Positions 40,104-48,243 of a stretch of 64,000 bases of DNA are shown here, piece by piece. Source of the stretch: Alphaproteobacteria bacterium (lineage in GTDB: Bacteria > Pseudomonadota > Alphaproteobacteria > DSM-16000 > Inquilinaceae); NCBI GenBank assembly GCA_028284045.1, contig JANQSN010000056.1, forward strand, positions 113,199-177,198, written 5' to 3'. The translations under genes and the position numbers were made by a program. Every line of letters begins with the position of its first letter. Position 1 is the first letter of the stretch. The notes below the pieces were generated by a model. It was not told the DNA's origin. It worked only from the letters and a program-made list of their open reading frames with translations, and ran no database searches.

Positions 40104-41393
40104 GTGCCCTTGCAAGAAGAGACAGCCCTATCCGCCGGACCGCTCCGCGTCGGCGTCACCATCGATCTGGAATGGACGCCGCATGCCGGCGGCCACGTCA
40201 AATGCTGGGAACGCTTCGCGGAGGCCGCGGCGGCGGTCCCCGACGCGGTCGACCTCACCGTTTATCTGATTGGCCGGACGCTCCAGACGCGCGCGATCGC
40301 CGACACGGTGCGCTTCGTCCATCTGCCACCGGCCTTCGGCACGCAGCGCCTGCCCTTCGTGCGCACCGGCACCGGCGCGACCGATCTCGCCCGCTTCCAC
40401 CCGGCATTGGCCCGCCGGCTGGCCGCCCATGACGTGCTGCACGCCACCCATAGCTTCGCCTTCAGCCGCACCGCCCGGCGGGTCGCCGAGCGGCAGGGCC
40501 TGCCGCTGGTCAGCTCCATCCACACCGACCTCGCGGTCTTCACGCCGGTCTACACCCGCCGGTCGGTGGAGGCGCTGCTCGGCCGGCACCGGGTCAGCGG
40601 GTGGCTGATCGACGGCCTCGACCTGACCGGCCGGGCGACGGCCGGCGTGCTGCGGCGCGAGGCCGGCATCCTCGCCGCGTCGCGCCATGTGCTGATCACC
40701 AATCCGGCCGACCGCGCCCGCAGCGCCGCCCTGGTGGGCGATGGGAATGTCAGCCAGCTCCGCCGCGGCATCGACCGCGACCGCTTCCACCCGCGCCACC
40801 GCGATCGCGCGCGGCTGGCCCGCACTCTCGGTGTGCCGGAAGACCGCCTGCTCGTCCTGTTCGCCGGCCGGGTCGACGAGACCAAGGGCGCGGGCCTGGC
40901 TGCGGCGGCCGTCGCGGCGCTGCGGACGGAGGGCCGGCCGGTGCATTTCCTGGTGCTGGGCGCCGGGGCGGAGGCCGCGGCGATCGCCGACCGGCTGGGC
41001 CCCGACGCCACGCTGCCGGGGCCGGTCGAGCAGGCGGACCTGGCCTGGATGATGGCCAGCGCCGATCTCTTCCTCTTCCCCTCCTTCAGCGAGGTCCTGG
41101 GCAATGTCGTGCTGGAGGCCAAGGCTTGCGCCTTGCCGGTGATCGTCGCGGACCATCCCGGCACGGCGCAGAACATCGCCGTACCCGGCATCGACGGGTT
41201 GCTGGTCGGCGACCGGCAGGCCGGCGGCTGGACGGACGCGCTGCGCGACCTGGTCGACGACGCGCCGCGCCGCCAGGCGATCGGCCGCGCCGCCCGCGTC
41301 GATGCGGAGACGCGGGTGCCCGACTGGCTGGACGTGGTGAAGGCCGATCTGCTACCGGTCTGGCGCGCCGCGGCGGGCAGAAGGAGCGCTTGA
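40104..41393 (+). CDS. Glycosyltransferase family 4-like
   Basis: About 429 residues from GTG 40104 (or TTG 40110); no ATG or clear Shine-Dalgarno is available, and the frame above lies over dnaE2. N-terminal Rossmann half: GVTIDLEWTPHAGGHVKCWE, DVLHATHSFAFSRTARRVAE, LVSSIHTDLAVFTP. C-terminal half: VLFAGRVDETKGAGLAAAAV, FLFPSFSEVLGNVVLEAKA, ALPVIVADHPGTAQNI. The E-x7-E motif binds the nucleotide sugar. Likely acts in lipid or surface polysaccharide assembly together with the next, flippase-like gene. Confidence 0.85.
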   Translation: MPLQEETALSAGPLRVGVTIDLEWTPHAGGHVKCWERFAEAAAAVPDAVDLTVYLIGRTLQTRAIADTVRFVHLPPAFGTQRLPFVRTGTGATDLARFHPALARRLAAHDVLHATHSFAFSRTARRVAERQGLPLVSSIHTDLAVFTPVYTRRSVEALLGRHRVSGWLIDGLDLTGRATAGVLRREAGILAASRHVLITNPADRARSAALVGDGNVSQLRRGIDRDRFHPRHRDRARLARTLGVPEDRLLVLFAGRVDETKGAGLAAAAVAALRTEGRPVHFLVLGAGAEAAAIADRLGPDATLPGPVEQADLAWMMASADLFLFPSFSEVLGNVVLEAKACALPVIVADHPGTAQNIAVPGIDGLLVGDRQAGGWTDALRDLVDDAPRRQAIGRAARVDAETRVPDWLDVVKADLLPVWRAAAGRRSA

Positions 41394-41432
41394 GCGCCCC
41401 CGCCCGCGGCCTTTCTCGGAACGCCTGAACTT

Positions 41433-42473
41433 ATGGTCAAGATCGGTCTCTGGGTCGCGCTGCTGGCCGGTGCGGCCTTGTTTGCCGGGCTCTTGGCGGT
41501 GCGCGGCGTCGACGACGTGCTGGCCGCCTTTGCCACGGCCGGCTGGGGCCTGGCGCTGGTGGCCATGCTCTATGCCGGCGCGCTGGTGGTGGCGGGCCTT
41601 GCCTGGGCCAGCCTGTTCCGCCCGCCGCCGCCACGTCTGCCGGGCGTGCTGGTGCTGCGCTGGATCGCGTTCTCGGTCAACCAACTCCTGCCGGTCGCTC
41701 AGCTCGGCGGGGAGGTGTTGCGCGCGCGGCTCTTGGCGCATCGCGGCGTCGACGCGCCGACGGCCGGAGCCAGCGTCGTCGTCGACATGACGTTGGGTCT
41801 GGCGAGCCAAGCGCTGTTCACCCTGGCCGGCGTGGCGCTGTTGGCCCTGGCCGGCGGCGCGGTCGGCCTCGGTGCCGGTATCGCGTTGATCGCTGCGGTC
41901 GCCGCCATGGCGCTGGTCTTCCTGCGCGTGCAGCGGCGCGGCTTCTTCTCCCGCCTCGCCGGGCTGGTGGAGAAGGCGGCCGGCGGGCGCGACCTGACGC
42001 GGGTCACCGGCGGCGCGGCCGCGCTGGATGCGGCGGTGCTGGCGATCTATCGCCGGCCGGGGCGGATCTTCGCGGGTTTCCTCGGCCGGCTTGCCGTATG
42101 GGTGCTGTTCGCGCTGGAGACCTGGCTGATCTTCCACCTGATCGGCCATCCGATCAGCTTCACCGATGCGCTGATCATCGAGGCGTTGGTTCAGGCGGTG
42201 CGCACCGCCGGGTTCCTGGTGCCCGGCGCGCTGGGCATCCAGGAAGGCGGCTATCTGGTCTTCGCGGCCGCCGTCGGCGCGCCGGCGGACCTTGGCCTGG
42301 CGGTGTCGCTGATCAAACGGGCGCGCGACCTGATGCTCGGCCTGCCGGGCCTCGCCGTCTGGCAGGCGGGTGAGGTGGCACGGTTGCGACGGCGCTCAGC
42401 CGGGGCCGGTGATCGCGCGGCCGTCGGCGGCGAACAGGTGGCAGCGCGCGGGATCGAGGTGGACGCCGACTGA
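41433..42473 (+). CDS. Lysylphosphatidylglycerol-synthase-type TM / flippase-like membrane protein (HpnL-like)
   Basis: 346 residues with about eight membrane spans: LWVALLAGAALFAGLLAVRG, LALVAMLYAGALVVAGLAWA, then the conserved FSVNQLLPVAQLGGEVLRAR and VRTAGFLVPGALGIQEGGYL. These are marks of the UPF0104/HpnL-like family, proposed lipid or glycolipid flippases. Paired with the preceding glycosyltransferase. The last 26 residues overlap the 3' end of the convergent ABC ATPase gene by 78 bases and probably do not form part of the membrane domain. Confidence 0.85.
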   Translation: MVKIGLWVALLAGAALFAGLLAVRGVDDVLAAFATAGWGLALVAMLYAGALVVAGLAWASLFRPPPPRLPGVLVLRWIAFSVNQLLPVAQLGGEVLRARLLAHRGVDAPTAGASVVVDMTLGLASQALFTLAGVALLALAGGAVGLGAGIALIAAVAAMALVFLRVQRRGFFSRLAGLVEKAAGGRDLTRVTGGAAALDAAVLAIYRRPGRIFAGFLGRLAVWVLFALETWLIFHLIGHPISFTDALIIEALVQAVRTAGFLVPGALGIQEGGYLVFAAAVGAPADLGLAVSLIKRARDLMLGLPGLAVWQAGEVARLRRRSAGAGDRAAVGGEQVAARGIEVDAD

Positions 42474-43508
42474 GGCACCACGCGCGAGGGGTCTGTCGCC
42501 GCTGTCGGCGATCTGCGCCACCAGGGTTCCGCCGGCGGCCAGTTCCAGATGAACCAGGGTCAGCGCGCCCAAGGGTTCGACCATCCGCACCGTCGCGGCG
42601 ATCGCCGACGCGTCGCCCTCAGCCGGGGGCGCCGTCAGCGCCACATGCTCCGGACGGATGCCGAGGGTGAGCGGCGTGCCGTCCGGTGCGTCGGCGGGCA
42701 GCACCAAGGTCCCCAGGCCGTCGGCGGCTACCGCCACGCGGTCGGGCGCGGTGCGTCCGACCACCCGCACATCCAAAAAATTCATGCGGGGTGAGCCGAT
42801 GAAGCCGGCGACGAAGCGGGTCGCCGGCCGGTGGTAGAGGTCGAGCGGCCGGCCCGCCTGTTCCAGCCGGCCGCCGTTCAGCAGGGCGATGCGGTCGGCC
42901 AGCGTCATCGCCTCCACCTGGTCATGGGTGACATAGACGATGGTGGCGCCGAGGCGCTCATGCAGGCGCTTCAGCTCGACCCGCATATCCGTGCGCAACG
43001 CGGCATCCAGGTTCGACAGCGGCTCGTCGAACAGGAAGACGGCCGGCTGGCGCACGATCGCCCGGCCGATGGCGACGCGCTGGCGCTGACCGCCGGAGAG
43101 CTGCGCGGGGCGGCGGTCCATCAGCCCGTCGATCTGCAGCAGCCGCGCGGTGTCGGTCACCGCCGCCGCCAGCGCCGCCCGGTCGCGCCGCCGCTCGCGC
43201 GTCAGGCCGAAGGCGATGTTCTCGAACACCGTCATATGCGGATAGAGCGCGTAGGACTGGAAGACCATGGCGACGCCGCGCGCCGCCGGCGGCCGGTCGG
43301 TGACGTCGCGCCCGGCGATGGCGATGCGACCGGCGCTGACGTCCTCCAGCCCGGCGATCAGGCGCAGCAGCGTCGACTTCCCGCAGCCCGACGGGCCGAC
43401 GACGACGAGGAATTCGCCCGCCGCGACGTCGAGGTCCAGCGGCGCCAGCGCCGTCGTGCCGCCGAACCGCTTGGCCACGCCGCTGAGCGAAAGGCCGCCC
43501 GCCGCCAA
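42396..43508 (-). CDS. Sugar ABC transporter ATP-binding protein (UgpC/MalK-type)
   Basis: 370 residues from TTG 43508, with AAGGGCT upstream inside the end of the permease gene. Walker A GPSGCGKST, Q-loop VFQSYALYPHMTV, signature LSGGQRQRV, Walker B VFLFDEPLSNLD and switch His in VTHDQVEAM are intact. The C-terminal 130 residues form the OB-type regulatory domain (LGIRPEHVALT). Standard CUT1-family ATPase. Fourth gene of SBP-permease-permease-ATPase. Confidence 0.92.
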   Translation of the reverse strand: MAAGGLSLSGVAKRFGGTTALAPLDLDVAAGEFLVVVGPSGCGKSTLLRLIAGLEDVSAGRIAIAGRDVTDRPPAARGVAMVFQSYALYPHMTVFENIAFGLTRERRRDRAALAAAVTDTARLLQIDGLMDRRPAQLSGGQRQRVAIGRAIVRQPAVFLFDEPLSNLDAALRTDMRVELKRLHERLGATIVYVTHDQVEAMTLADRIALLNGGRLEQAGRPLDLYHRPATRFVAGFIGSPRMNFLDVRVVGRTAPDRVAVAADGLGTLVLPADAPDGTPLTLGIRPEHVALTAPPAEGDASAIAATVRMVEPLGALTLVHLELAAGGTLVAQIADSGDRPLARGASVGVHLDPARCHLFAADGRAITGPG

Positions 43509-43512
43509 GAGC

Positions 43513-44364
43513 CTAGCCCTTCACCGCGCCGGCCGTCAGCCCGGCGACGATGCGGCGCTGGAAGACCAGCACCAGCGCCACCAGCGGCACGGTGACGATG
43601 ACGGAGGCGGCCATGATCTGCCCCCAAGGCAGCTCGAACGCGCTGGCCCCGCTGATCAGCGCGATCGCCACCGGTACGGTGCGCTGGTCGTTGGTCAGGG
43701 TGAAGGTCAGCGCGAACAGGAACTCGTTCCACGCGGCGATGAAGGCGAGCAGGCCCGCCGCCACCAGGGCCGGCGCCATCAGCGGCAACAGAACGCGCCG
43801 GAGGCGGGTCAGCGGCCCGGCACCGTCGACCATCGCCGCCTCCTCCAGCTCGCGCGGCAGGTCGGCCATGAAGGCGGTCAGGATCCACACCGTCAGCGGC
43901 AGCGTGAAGATCAGATAGGACAGCACCAGCGCGCCCAGCGTGTTGTACAGCTCCAGCCACCGGATCAGCCCGAACAGGCCGGACAGCACGGCGATCTGCG
44001 GGAACATCGACACGCCGAGGATGGTCATCAGTACCGTGCGCCGCCCGCGGAAGCGGATGCGGCCCAGCGCATAGGCCGCGCCGACCGCCACCGCGAGCGA
44101 CACCAGCGTGGTCGCGCCGGCCACGATCGCGGAGTTCGCGACGGCGCGGGCGAAGGGCTGCTCGGTGAACACGGCGACGTAGTTGGCGAGGCTCGGGCTC
44201 TCCGGCCAGAGCCGCGTGTCGAACAGCGCTGGCCCGGTCTTCAGCGAGCTGACGACGGCCCAGTAGAACGGGAACAGCGTGTAGACCATCAGGCCGGCGA
44301 CGACGGCGTAGAAGGCGACGCGACCGGCGTGCCGGCGCAGCCGATAGGCGGGCGGCAGCCTCAC
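43513..44364 (-). CDS. Sugar ABC transporter permease (MalG/UgpE-type)
   Basis: 283 residues from GTG 44364, overlapping the first permease's TGA (GTGA). Six spans. The EAA loop appears as [20 protein letters not shown] followed by [10 protein letters not shown], which couples to the ATPase. The typical start [20 protein letters not shown] and [13 protein letters not shown] support CUT1. A longer open frame upstream lies over the other permease. Confidence 0.92.
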   Translation of the reverse strand: MRLPPAYRLRRHAGRVAFYAVVAGLMVYTLFPFYWAVVSSLKTGPALFDTRLWPESPSLANYVAVFTEQPFARAVANSAIVAGATTLVSLAVAVGAAYALGRIRFRGRRTVLMTILGVSMFPQIAVLSGLFGLIRWLELYNTLGALVLSYLIFTLPLTVWILTAFMADLPRELEEAAMVDGAGPLTRLRRVLLPLMAPALVAAGLLAFIAAWNEFLFALTFTLTNDQRTVPVAIALISGASAFELPWGQIMAASVIVTVPLVALVLVFQRRIVAGLTAGAVKG

Positions 44365-45440
44365 CGCCGCCCCTCCGGCTCGATCCGGCCGATCAGCACC
44401 AGCAAGGCCGTCGCCGCGGCGGCGATGGCGAAGACCGCGGTGGCCGCGGCGGAGCCCGCGCCGACATCCTGAAACTCGATCATCTGCCGGCGCGCATAGA
44501 CCGACATCGCCAGCATGTCGTCGGCATTGCTGGTCAGGAGGTAGAAGAGGTCGAACACGCGCAGCGCGTCGAGGGTGCGGAAGATCACCGCCACCATCAG
44601 CGCCGGCAGGATGAGCGGCAAGGTGACCCGCGCGAAGAGACGCACCGGGTGCACGCCGTCCAGCCGGGCGGCCTCGTAGATCTCGTTCGGCAGCGTCTGC
44701 AGGGCCGCCAGCAGCAGCAGCGCCATGAAGGGCGTGGTCTTCCACACATCCACCGCGATGATGGCGGCCAGCGCCGTCGCCGGCTCCGCGGTCCAGGCGA
44801 TCCGCTCGGCGATCAGCCCGAGATCCAAGAGCACCGCGTTCACCACGCCCACCTGGTCGTTCAGCATCCAGCCCCAGAGCTGGGCGGATACCACCGTCGG
44901 GATCGCCCAGGGGATCAGCACGGCGGCGCGCAACAGCCCGCGGCCCGGCAGATGGGCATGCAGGATCAGCGCGATCGCCAGGCCGAGCGCCAGCTCCAGC
45001 GAAACGGACACGACGGTATAGAAGACCGTGTTGGCGACCGAGCGCCACCACACCGGGTCGGCCAGCAGGCCGTGCCAGGCGAAGACGGCGGCCCGGTCGA
45101 CCGGACCGGCCAGTGCGGCGCCGGTGTCCCAGTCGTAGAAGGCGTCCGTGTCGGGCCGGTAGAGCAGGGCGGCCCCGGTCGCGTCGTCATAGACGAAATA
45201 GCCGCCGGCCTCCTCATCCCAGGCGTCGGGGGCCGGCCCGTAGCGCAGATAGTTGTCGGTGCCGACGAAGCGGGCCTGATGGCCGGCATCGAGCCGGCTG
45301 TCGGTCAGGCTGAGCCAGACGGTGGAGACCAGCGGCCAGCCGGCCACCAGCACCAGCACCAGAAGCGCGGGCGCCAGGAACAGCCAGGCGGTGCGAGCGC
45401 GCGCCCGGGCGAGCGGGCCGGCGTCGCGGGCGCGGTCCAC
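44361..45440 (-). CDS. Sugar ABC transporter permease (MalF/UgpA-type) with periplasmic insertion
   Basis: 359 residues from GTG 45440; the family is usually about 290-310. The EAA loop [20 protein letters not shown] is present. After the first span, residues about 65-125 form an extra acidic and aromatic loop with two similar units, [17 protein letters not shown] and [13 protein letters not shown]. In MalF a large periplasmic loop contacts the binding protein, so this insert may play the same role. Confidence 0.92.
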   Translation of the reverse strand: MDRARDAGPLARARARTAWLFLAPALLVLVLVAGWPLVSTVWLSLTDSRLDAGHQARFVGTDNYLRYGPAPDAWDEEAGGYFVYDDATGAALLYRPDTDAFYDWDTGAALAGPVDRAAVFAWHGLLADPVWWRSVANTVFYTVVSVSLELALGLAIALILHAHLPGRGLLRAAVLIPWAIPTVVSAQLWGWMLNDQVGVVNAVLLDLGLIAERIAWTAEPATALAAIIAVDVWKTTPFMALLLLAALQTLPNEIYEAARLDGVHPVRLFARVTLPLILPALMVAVIFRTLDALRVFDLFYLLTSNADDMLAMSVYARRQMIEFQDVGAGSAAATAVFAIAAAATALLVLIGRIEPEGRR

Positions 45441-45467
45441 CGGCGAAAAAGGCGCGGTGCCGGGCGG

Positions 45468-46772
45468 CTACCAGCGGCCGCCGCGGCTGAGCTGCATCAG
45501 GTCGCCATGAGCCTCCGCCAGGCGCGCAGCACCATCGGCATTGCCGCTCAGCACGTCGTGCACTGCGCCGTAGACGATGGCCGAGGCCTCGTTATAGGCG
45601 GTGCCGGTCACGGCCGCCGGTCGGGCGACTGCTTCGCGGAGCGTCGCCGGCAGGAAGGCGAGGAAGGGCGCGGCCTCCAGCACGGCCGCGTCCTCGTAGA
45701 GCGCCGGGCGGGTCGGCGCGAAGCTGCCGGCGATGGCGCGCTCACGCTGGACCGCTTCCGACGTCATGAACCGCGCCAGATCGGCGGCCAGGTCCGGGTG
45801 GCGCGTGTAGGCGGATACGGCGAGGTGCTGGCCACCCAGCGTGGCGGCATGGCGGGCCTCCGGCCCCGCGCCGCGCGGCAGCGGGGCGACGTCGAAGCTT
45901 CCGGCGATCGGGCTGTCGGGGCTTTGGCCCAGGGCGTAGGCATAGGGCCAGTTGCGCATGAACAGGGCATCGCCGGACTGGAAGACGGCGCGCGCATCCT
46001 CTTCGGCATAGGTCAGGATGCCCGGCGGCGACAGGGTGCCGACCCAGCCGGCGGCGCGGTCCAGCGCGCGGGCGGCGGCCGGGTTGTCCAGCGTGATCGA
46101 CCCGTCGGGGCCGATGAAGGTGCCGCCGCCTTCGCTGGCCACCCATTCCAGGGCGTTGCAGGTCAGCCCCTCATAGGCGCGGCCCTGCCAGACGAAGCCC
46201 CAGAAGCGGTCGTTGCCGGCCGCGCGCTCGGCCGCCTGCACGACCGCCGCCGCCGCTTCCAGGTCGTCCCAGGTCTCCGGCACGTCGAGGCCGTGTTCCG
46301 CCAGGAGGTCGCTGCGGTAGTAGAGGACGGCGGCGTCGGTGAACCAGGGCAGGGCGAGAATCGCATCGCCGCTGCGGACGCTGTCCGCGGTCGCCGGGAA
46401 ATGACCATCGAGTGTCCCGTCGGGCAGATGGGGCGCGAGGTCCAGGAGATGGTCGCCAAGGATGCCCGGCCACACGACGTCGAGCTGCAGCACGTCGATG
46501 TCCGGCGACTCTGCGGCGAGAAGCTGCTGGTAGAGGGCGAGCTGCTCGCTGGCGGCGTTCGGCGGGTGGACGATCTCGACCGTATTCCCGGTTTCGTCCG
46601 CCCAGGCCTGGGCGGCTTCGCGGCACAGATCGCTCTCGGTGCCGAGCGCACTGCAGGCGACGGTCAGGTTCGCGGCGGCCGCCGGGCCGATGGTCCCGGC
46701 GATCAGGCCGGCGGTCAGCGCAAGCCGGCGCGCGGTGCGCCGCACCCGGTCTTGAAGCGGGATCGTCGTCAT
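45468..46772 (-). CDS. Sugar ABC transporter substrate-binding protein (CUT1, ThuE/MalE-like)
   Basis: 434 residues, ATG 46772. Signal peptide RRLALTAGLIAGTIGPAAAA. Type 1 solute-binding fold: NLTVACSALGTESDLCREAA, DIDVLQLDVVWPGILGDHLL, ILALPWFTDAAVLYYRSDLL, VPETWDDLEAAAAVVQ and DALFMRNWPYAYALGQSPDS. This is closest in style to trehalose/maltose/sucrose binding proteins of rhizobia, but the sugar cannot be fixed from sequence. First gene of the operon; its promoter shares the gap with bfd. Confidence 0.88.
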   Translation of the reverse strand: MTTIPLQDRVRRTARRLALTAGLIAGTIGPAAAANLTVACSALGTESDLCREAAQAWADETGNTVEIVHPPNAASEQLALYQQLLAAESPDIDVLQLDVVWPGILGDHLLDLAPHLPDGTLDGHFPATADSVRSGDAILALPWFTDAAVLYYRSDLLAEHGLDVPETWDDLEAAAAVVQAAERAAGNDRFWGFVWQGRAYEGLTCNALEWVASEGGGTFIGPDGSITLDNPAAARALDRAAGWVGTLSPPGILTYAEEDARAVFQSGDALFMRNWPYAYALGQSPDSPIAGSFDVAPLPRGAGPEARHAATLGGQHLAVSAYTRHPDLAADLARFMTSEAVQRERAIAGSFAPTRPALYEDAAVLEAAPFLAFLPATLREAVARPAAVTGTAYNEASAIVYGAVHDVLSGNADGAARLAEAHGDLMQLSRGGRW

Positions 46773-46859
46773 GGTCTTCGCCTCCTCGCACGAGCCCTCA
46801 GCCTAGGCACGCGGGAGGCGAAGGCAACACCCAACTGTTCGTTCGGCAAGCCGTTGTAA

Positions 46860-46880
46860 TGATTTTGCAAATCAATCGCA
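46860..46880. promoter_or_regulatory. Fur-like iron box upstream of bfd
   Basis: TGCAAATCAATCGCA (46866-46880) matches 14 of 15 positions of the alphaproteobacterial Fur-type motif TGCNAATNATTNGCA as I remember it. Overlapping it, TGATTT-TGC-AAATCA (46860-46874) is a perfect palindrome. It lies 72 bases before the bfd start and 88 before the sugar SBP start. Confidence 0.65.
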
Positions 46881-46951
46881 ATTGACAGCCGCCGGCATCC
46901 GCGATAGCAGGGAGACGATGCATGTCCCCCCGTTTGCGCGGATCGGCGCCG

Positions 46952-47161
46952 ATGTACATCTGCATCTGTAATGCCCTGACCGACCGAGACGTTGCGGCGG
47001 CGATCGATGGCGGATCGGCCACGGTCGAGGACGTCTACAGCTTCAACGGCTGTCAGCCGCAATGCGGGCGCTGCATGTTGGCCGTTCGCCGCGCGTTGAA
47101 CGGCCGATCCGGGATCTCGCGAGGCGACACCTACACACCTTATCTGCTGGCGGCGGAATAG
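46952..47161 (+). CDS. bfd: Bacterioferritin-associated ferredoxin
   Basis: 69 residues from ATG 46952. A BFD-like [2Fe-2S] domain with four cysteines: CIC (Cys4, Cys6) and CQPQCGRC (Cys38, Cys41, plus Cys34). Bfd gives electrons to bacterioferritin to release stored iron and is induced when iron is scarce, which agrees with the Fur-like box upstream. No bfr gene is next to it. The upstream in-frame ATG at 46922 would add 10 residues that are not conserved in type. Confidence 0.9.
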   Translation: MYICICNALTDRDVAAAIDGGSATVEDVYSFNGCQPQCGRCMLAVRRALNGRSGISRGDTYTPYLLAAE

Positions 47162-47275
47162 CGGTTGTTCACGGCCGGCGCGCGGTCTGGCAACGCTCCT
47201 AGGCTCGGCGTATAGGAGAGGGCGCGCGGCATCTCATCGCCGCGCCGACCCATCCGTCAGCTTGCCGCCGCCGTC

Positions 47276-48214
47276 ATGCCCGACCACGCCATCATCATCG
47301 ATACCGATCCGGGTATCGACGACGCCGTCGCGATCTTCACCGCCTTGGCGTCGCCGGAGATCGAGGTGCTCGGCCTGACGACGGTCGGCGGCAATGTCCC
47401 GGTGGCGCAGACGACGCGCAACGGGCGGGCGATCGTCGCGCTGGCCGGGCGGCACGCGGTGCCGGTTCTCCAGGGCTGCGGGCGGCCGCTGATCCTCGAT
47501 CCCCAGACGGCGGAGACCGTGCATGGGTCGGACGGCCTGGCCGATCTCGACCTGGCGGTGCCGGACGGCCCGGCGGCGGCGGCGCACGCGGTCGACTGGA
47601 TCGTGGAGACGGTGGCGGGCCGCCCCGCCGGCAGCGTGACGCTGTGTGCGCTGGGGCCGCTGACCAACGTCGCGGCGGCGTTGGTGCGCGCGCCGGACCT
47701 TGCAGAGCGGTTGGCCGGCATCGTGCTGATGGGCGGGTCGGTCTTCGTCGGCGGCAACACGACGGCGGTGGCGGAGTTCAATATGGCGGTCGACCCGCAC
47801 GCCGCGGACATCGTGTTCCGCAGCGGGGCGGCCTTGACCATGGTGCCGCTGGACTGCACCCACAAGGCGCTGATGACCAACCGGTGGATCGAGCAGATCG
47901 ACCGGCTGGGCACGCCGGTCGGCCATGCCGTGGCGGCGATGCTGCGCTTCTACCAGCGCTTCGATATGGAGCGCTACGCGTTCGCCGGCGGGCCGCTGCA
48001 CGATCCCAACGTGATCGCCTATCTGCTGAAGCCCGATCTCTACGCCGTGCGCCGCTGCCATGTGGCGGTGGAGATCACGTCGCCGCTGACCCGCGGCATG
48101 ACCGTCACCGATTGGTGGGGCCGGTTCGCCGGCGCGCCGAACTGCGGCGTCGTGCACGACGTCGATGCCGACGGCTTCTTCGACCTGATCGCCCAGCGTC
48201 TGGCCGACTTGTAG
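47276..48214 (+). CDS. Nucleoside hydrolase (IunH/Rih family)
   Basis: 312 residues, normal length. The calcium-binding motif IDTDPGIDD (8-16), then LTTVGGNVPVAQTTRN, VTLCALGPLTNVAAAL, IVLMGGSV and EFNMAVDPHAADIVF are complete, as is PLHDPNVIAYLL with the catalytic His region. It splits nucleosides into base and ribose. Specificity not decidable. Convergent with the TRAP permease gene with a 29-base gap. Confidence 0.92.
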   Translation: MPDHAIIIDTDPGIDDAVAIFTALASPEIEVLGLTTVGGNVPVAQTTRNGRAIVALAGRHAVPVLQGCGRPLILDPQTAETVHGSDGLADLDLAVPDGPAAAAHAVDWIVETVAGRPAGSVTLCALGPLTNVAAALVRAPDLAERLAGIVLMGGSVFVGGNTTAVAEFNMAVDPHAADIVFRSGAALTMVPLDCTHKALMTNRWIEQIDRLGTPVGHAVAAMLRFYQRFDMERYAFAGGPLHDPNVIAYLLKPDLYAVRRCHVAVEITSPLTRGMTVTDWWGRFAGAPNCGVVHDVDADGFFDLIAQRLADL

Positions 48215-48243
48215 GCCGGCCAGACGGTGTCGACTGCGGATCG

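Noticed and set aside
42396..44472. Plus-strand frames through the sugar ABC transporter genes
   Set aside because: They are antisense to intact Walker and EAA motifs and are made mostly of Gln, Arg and His.
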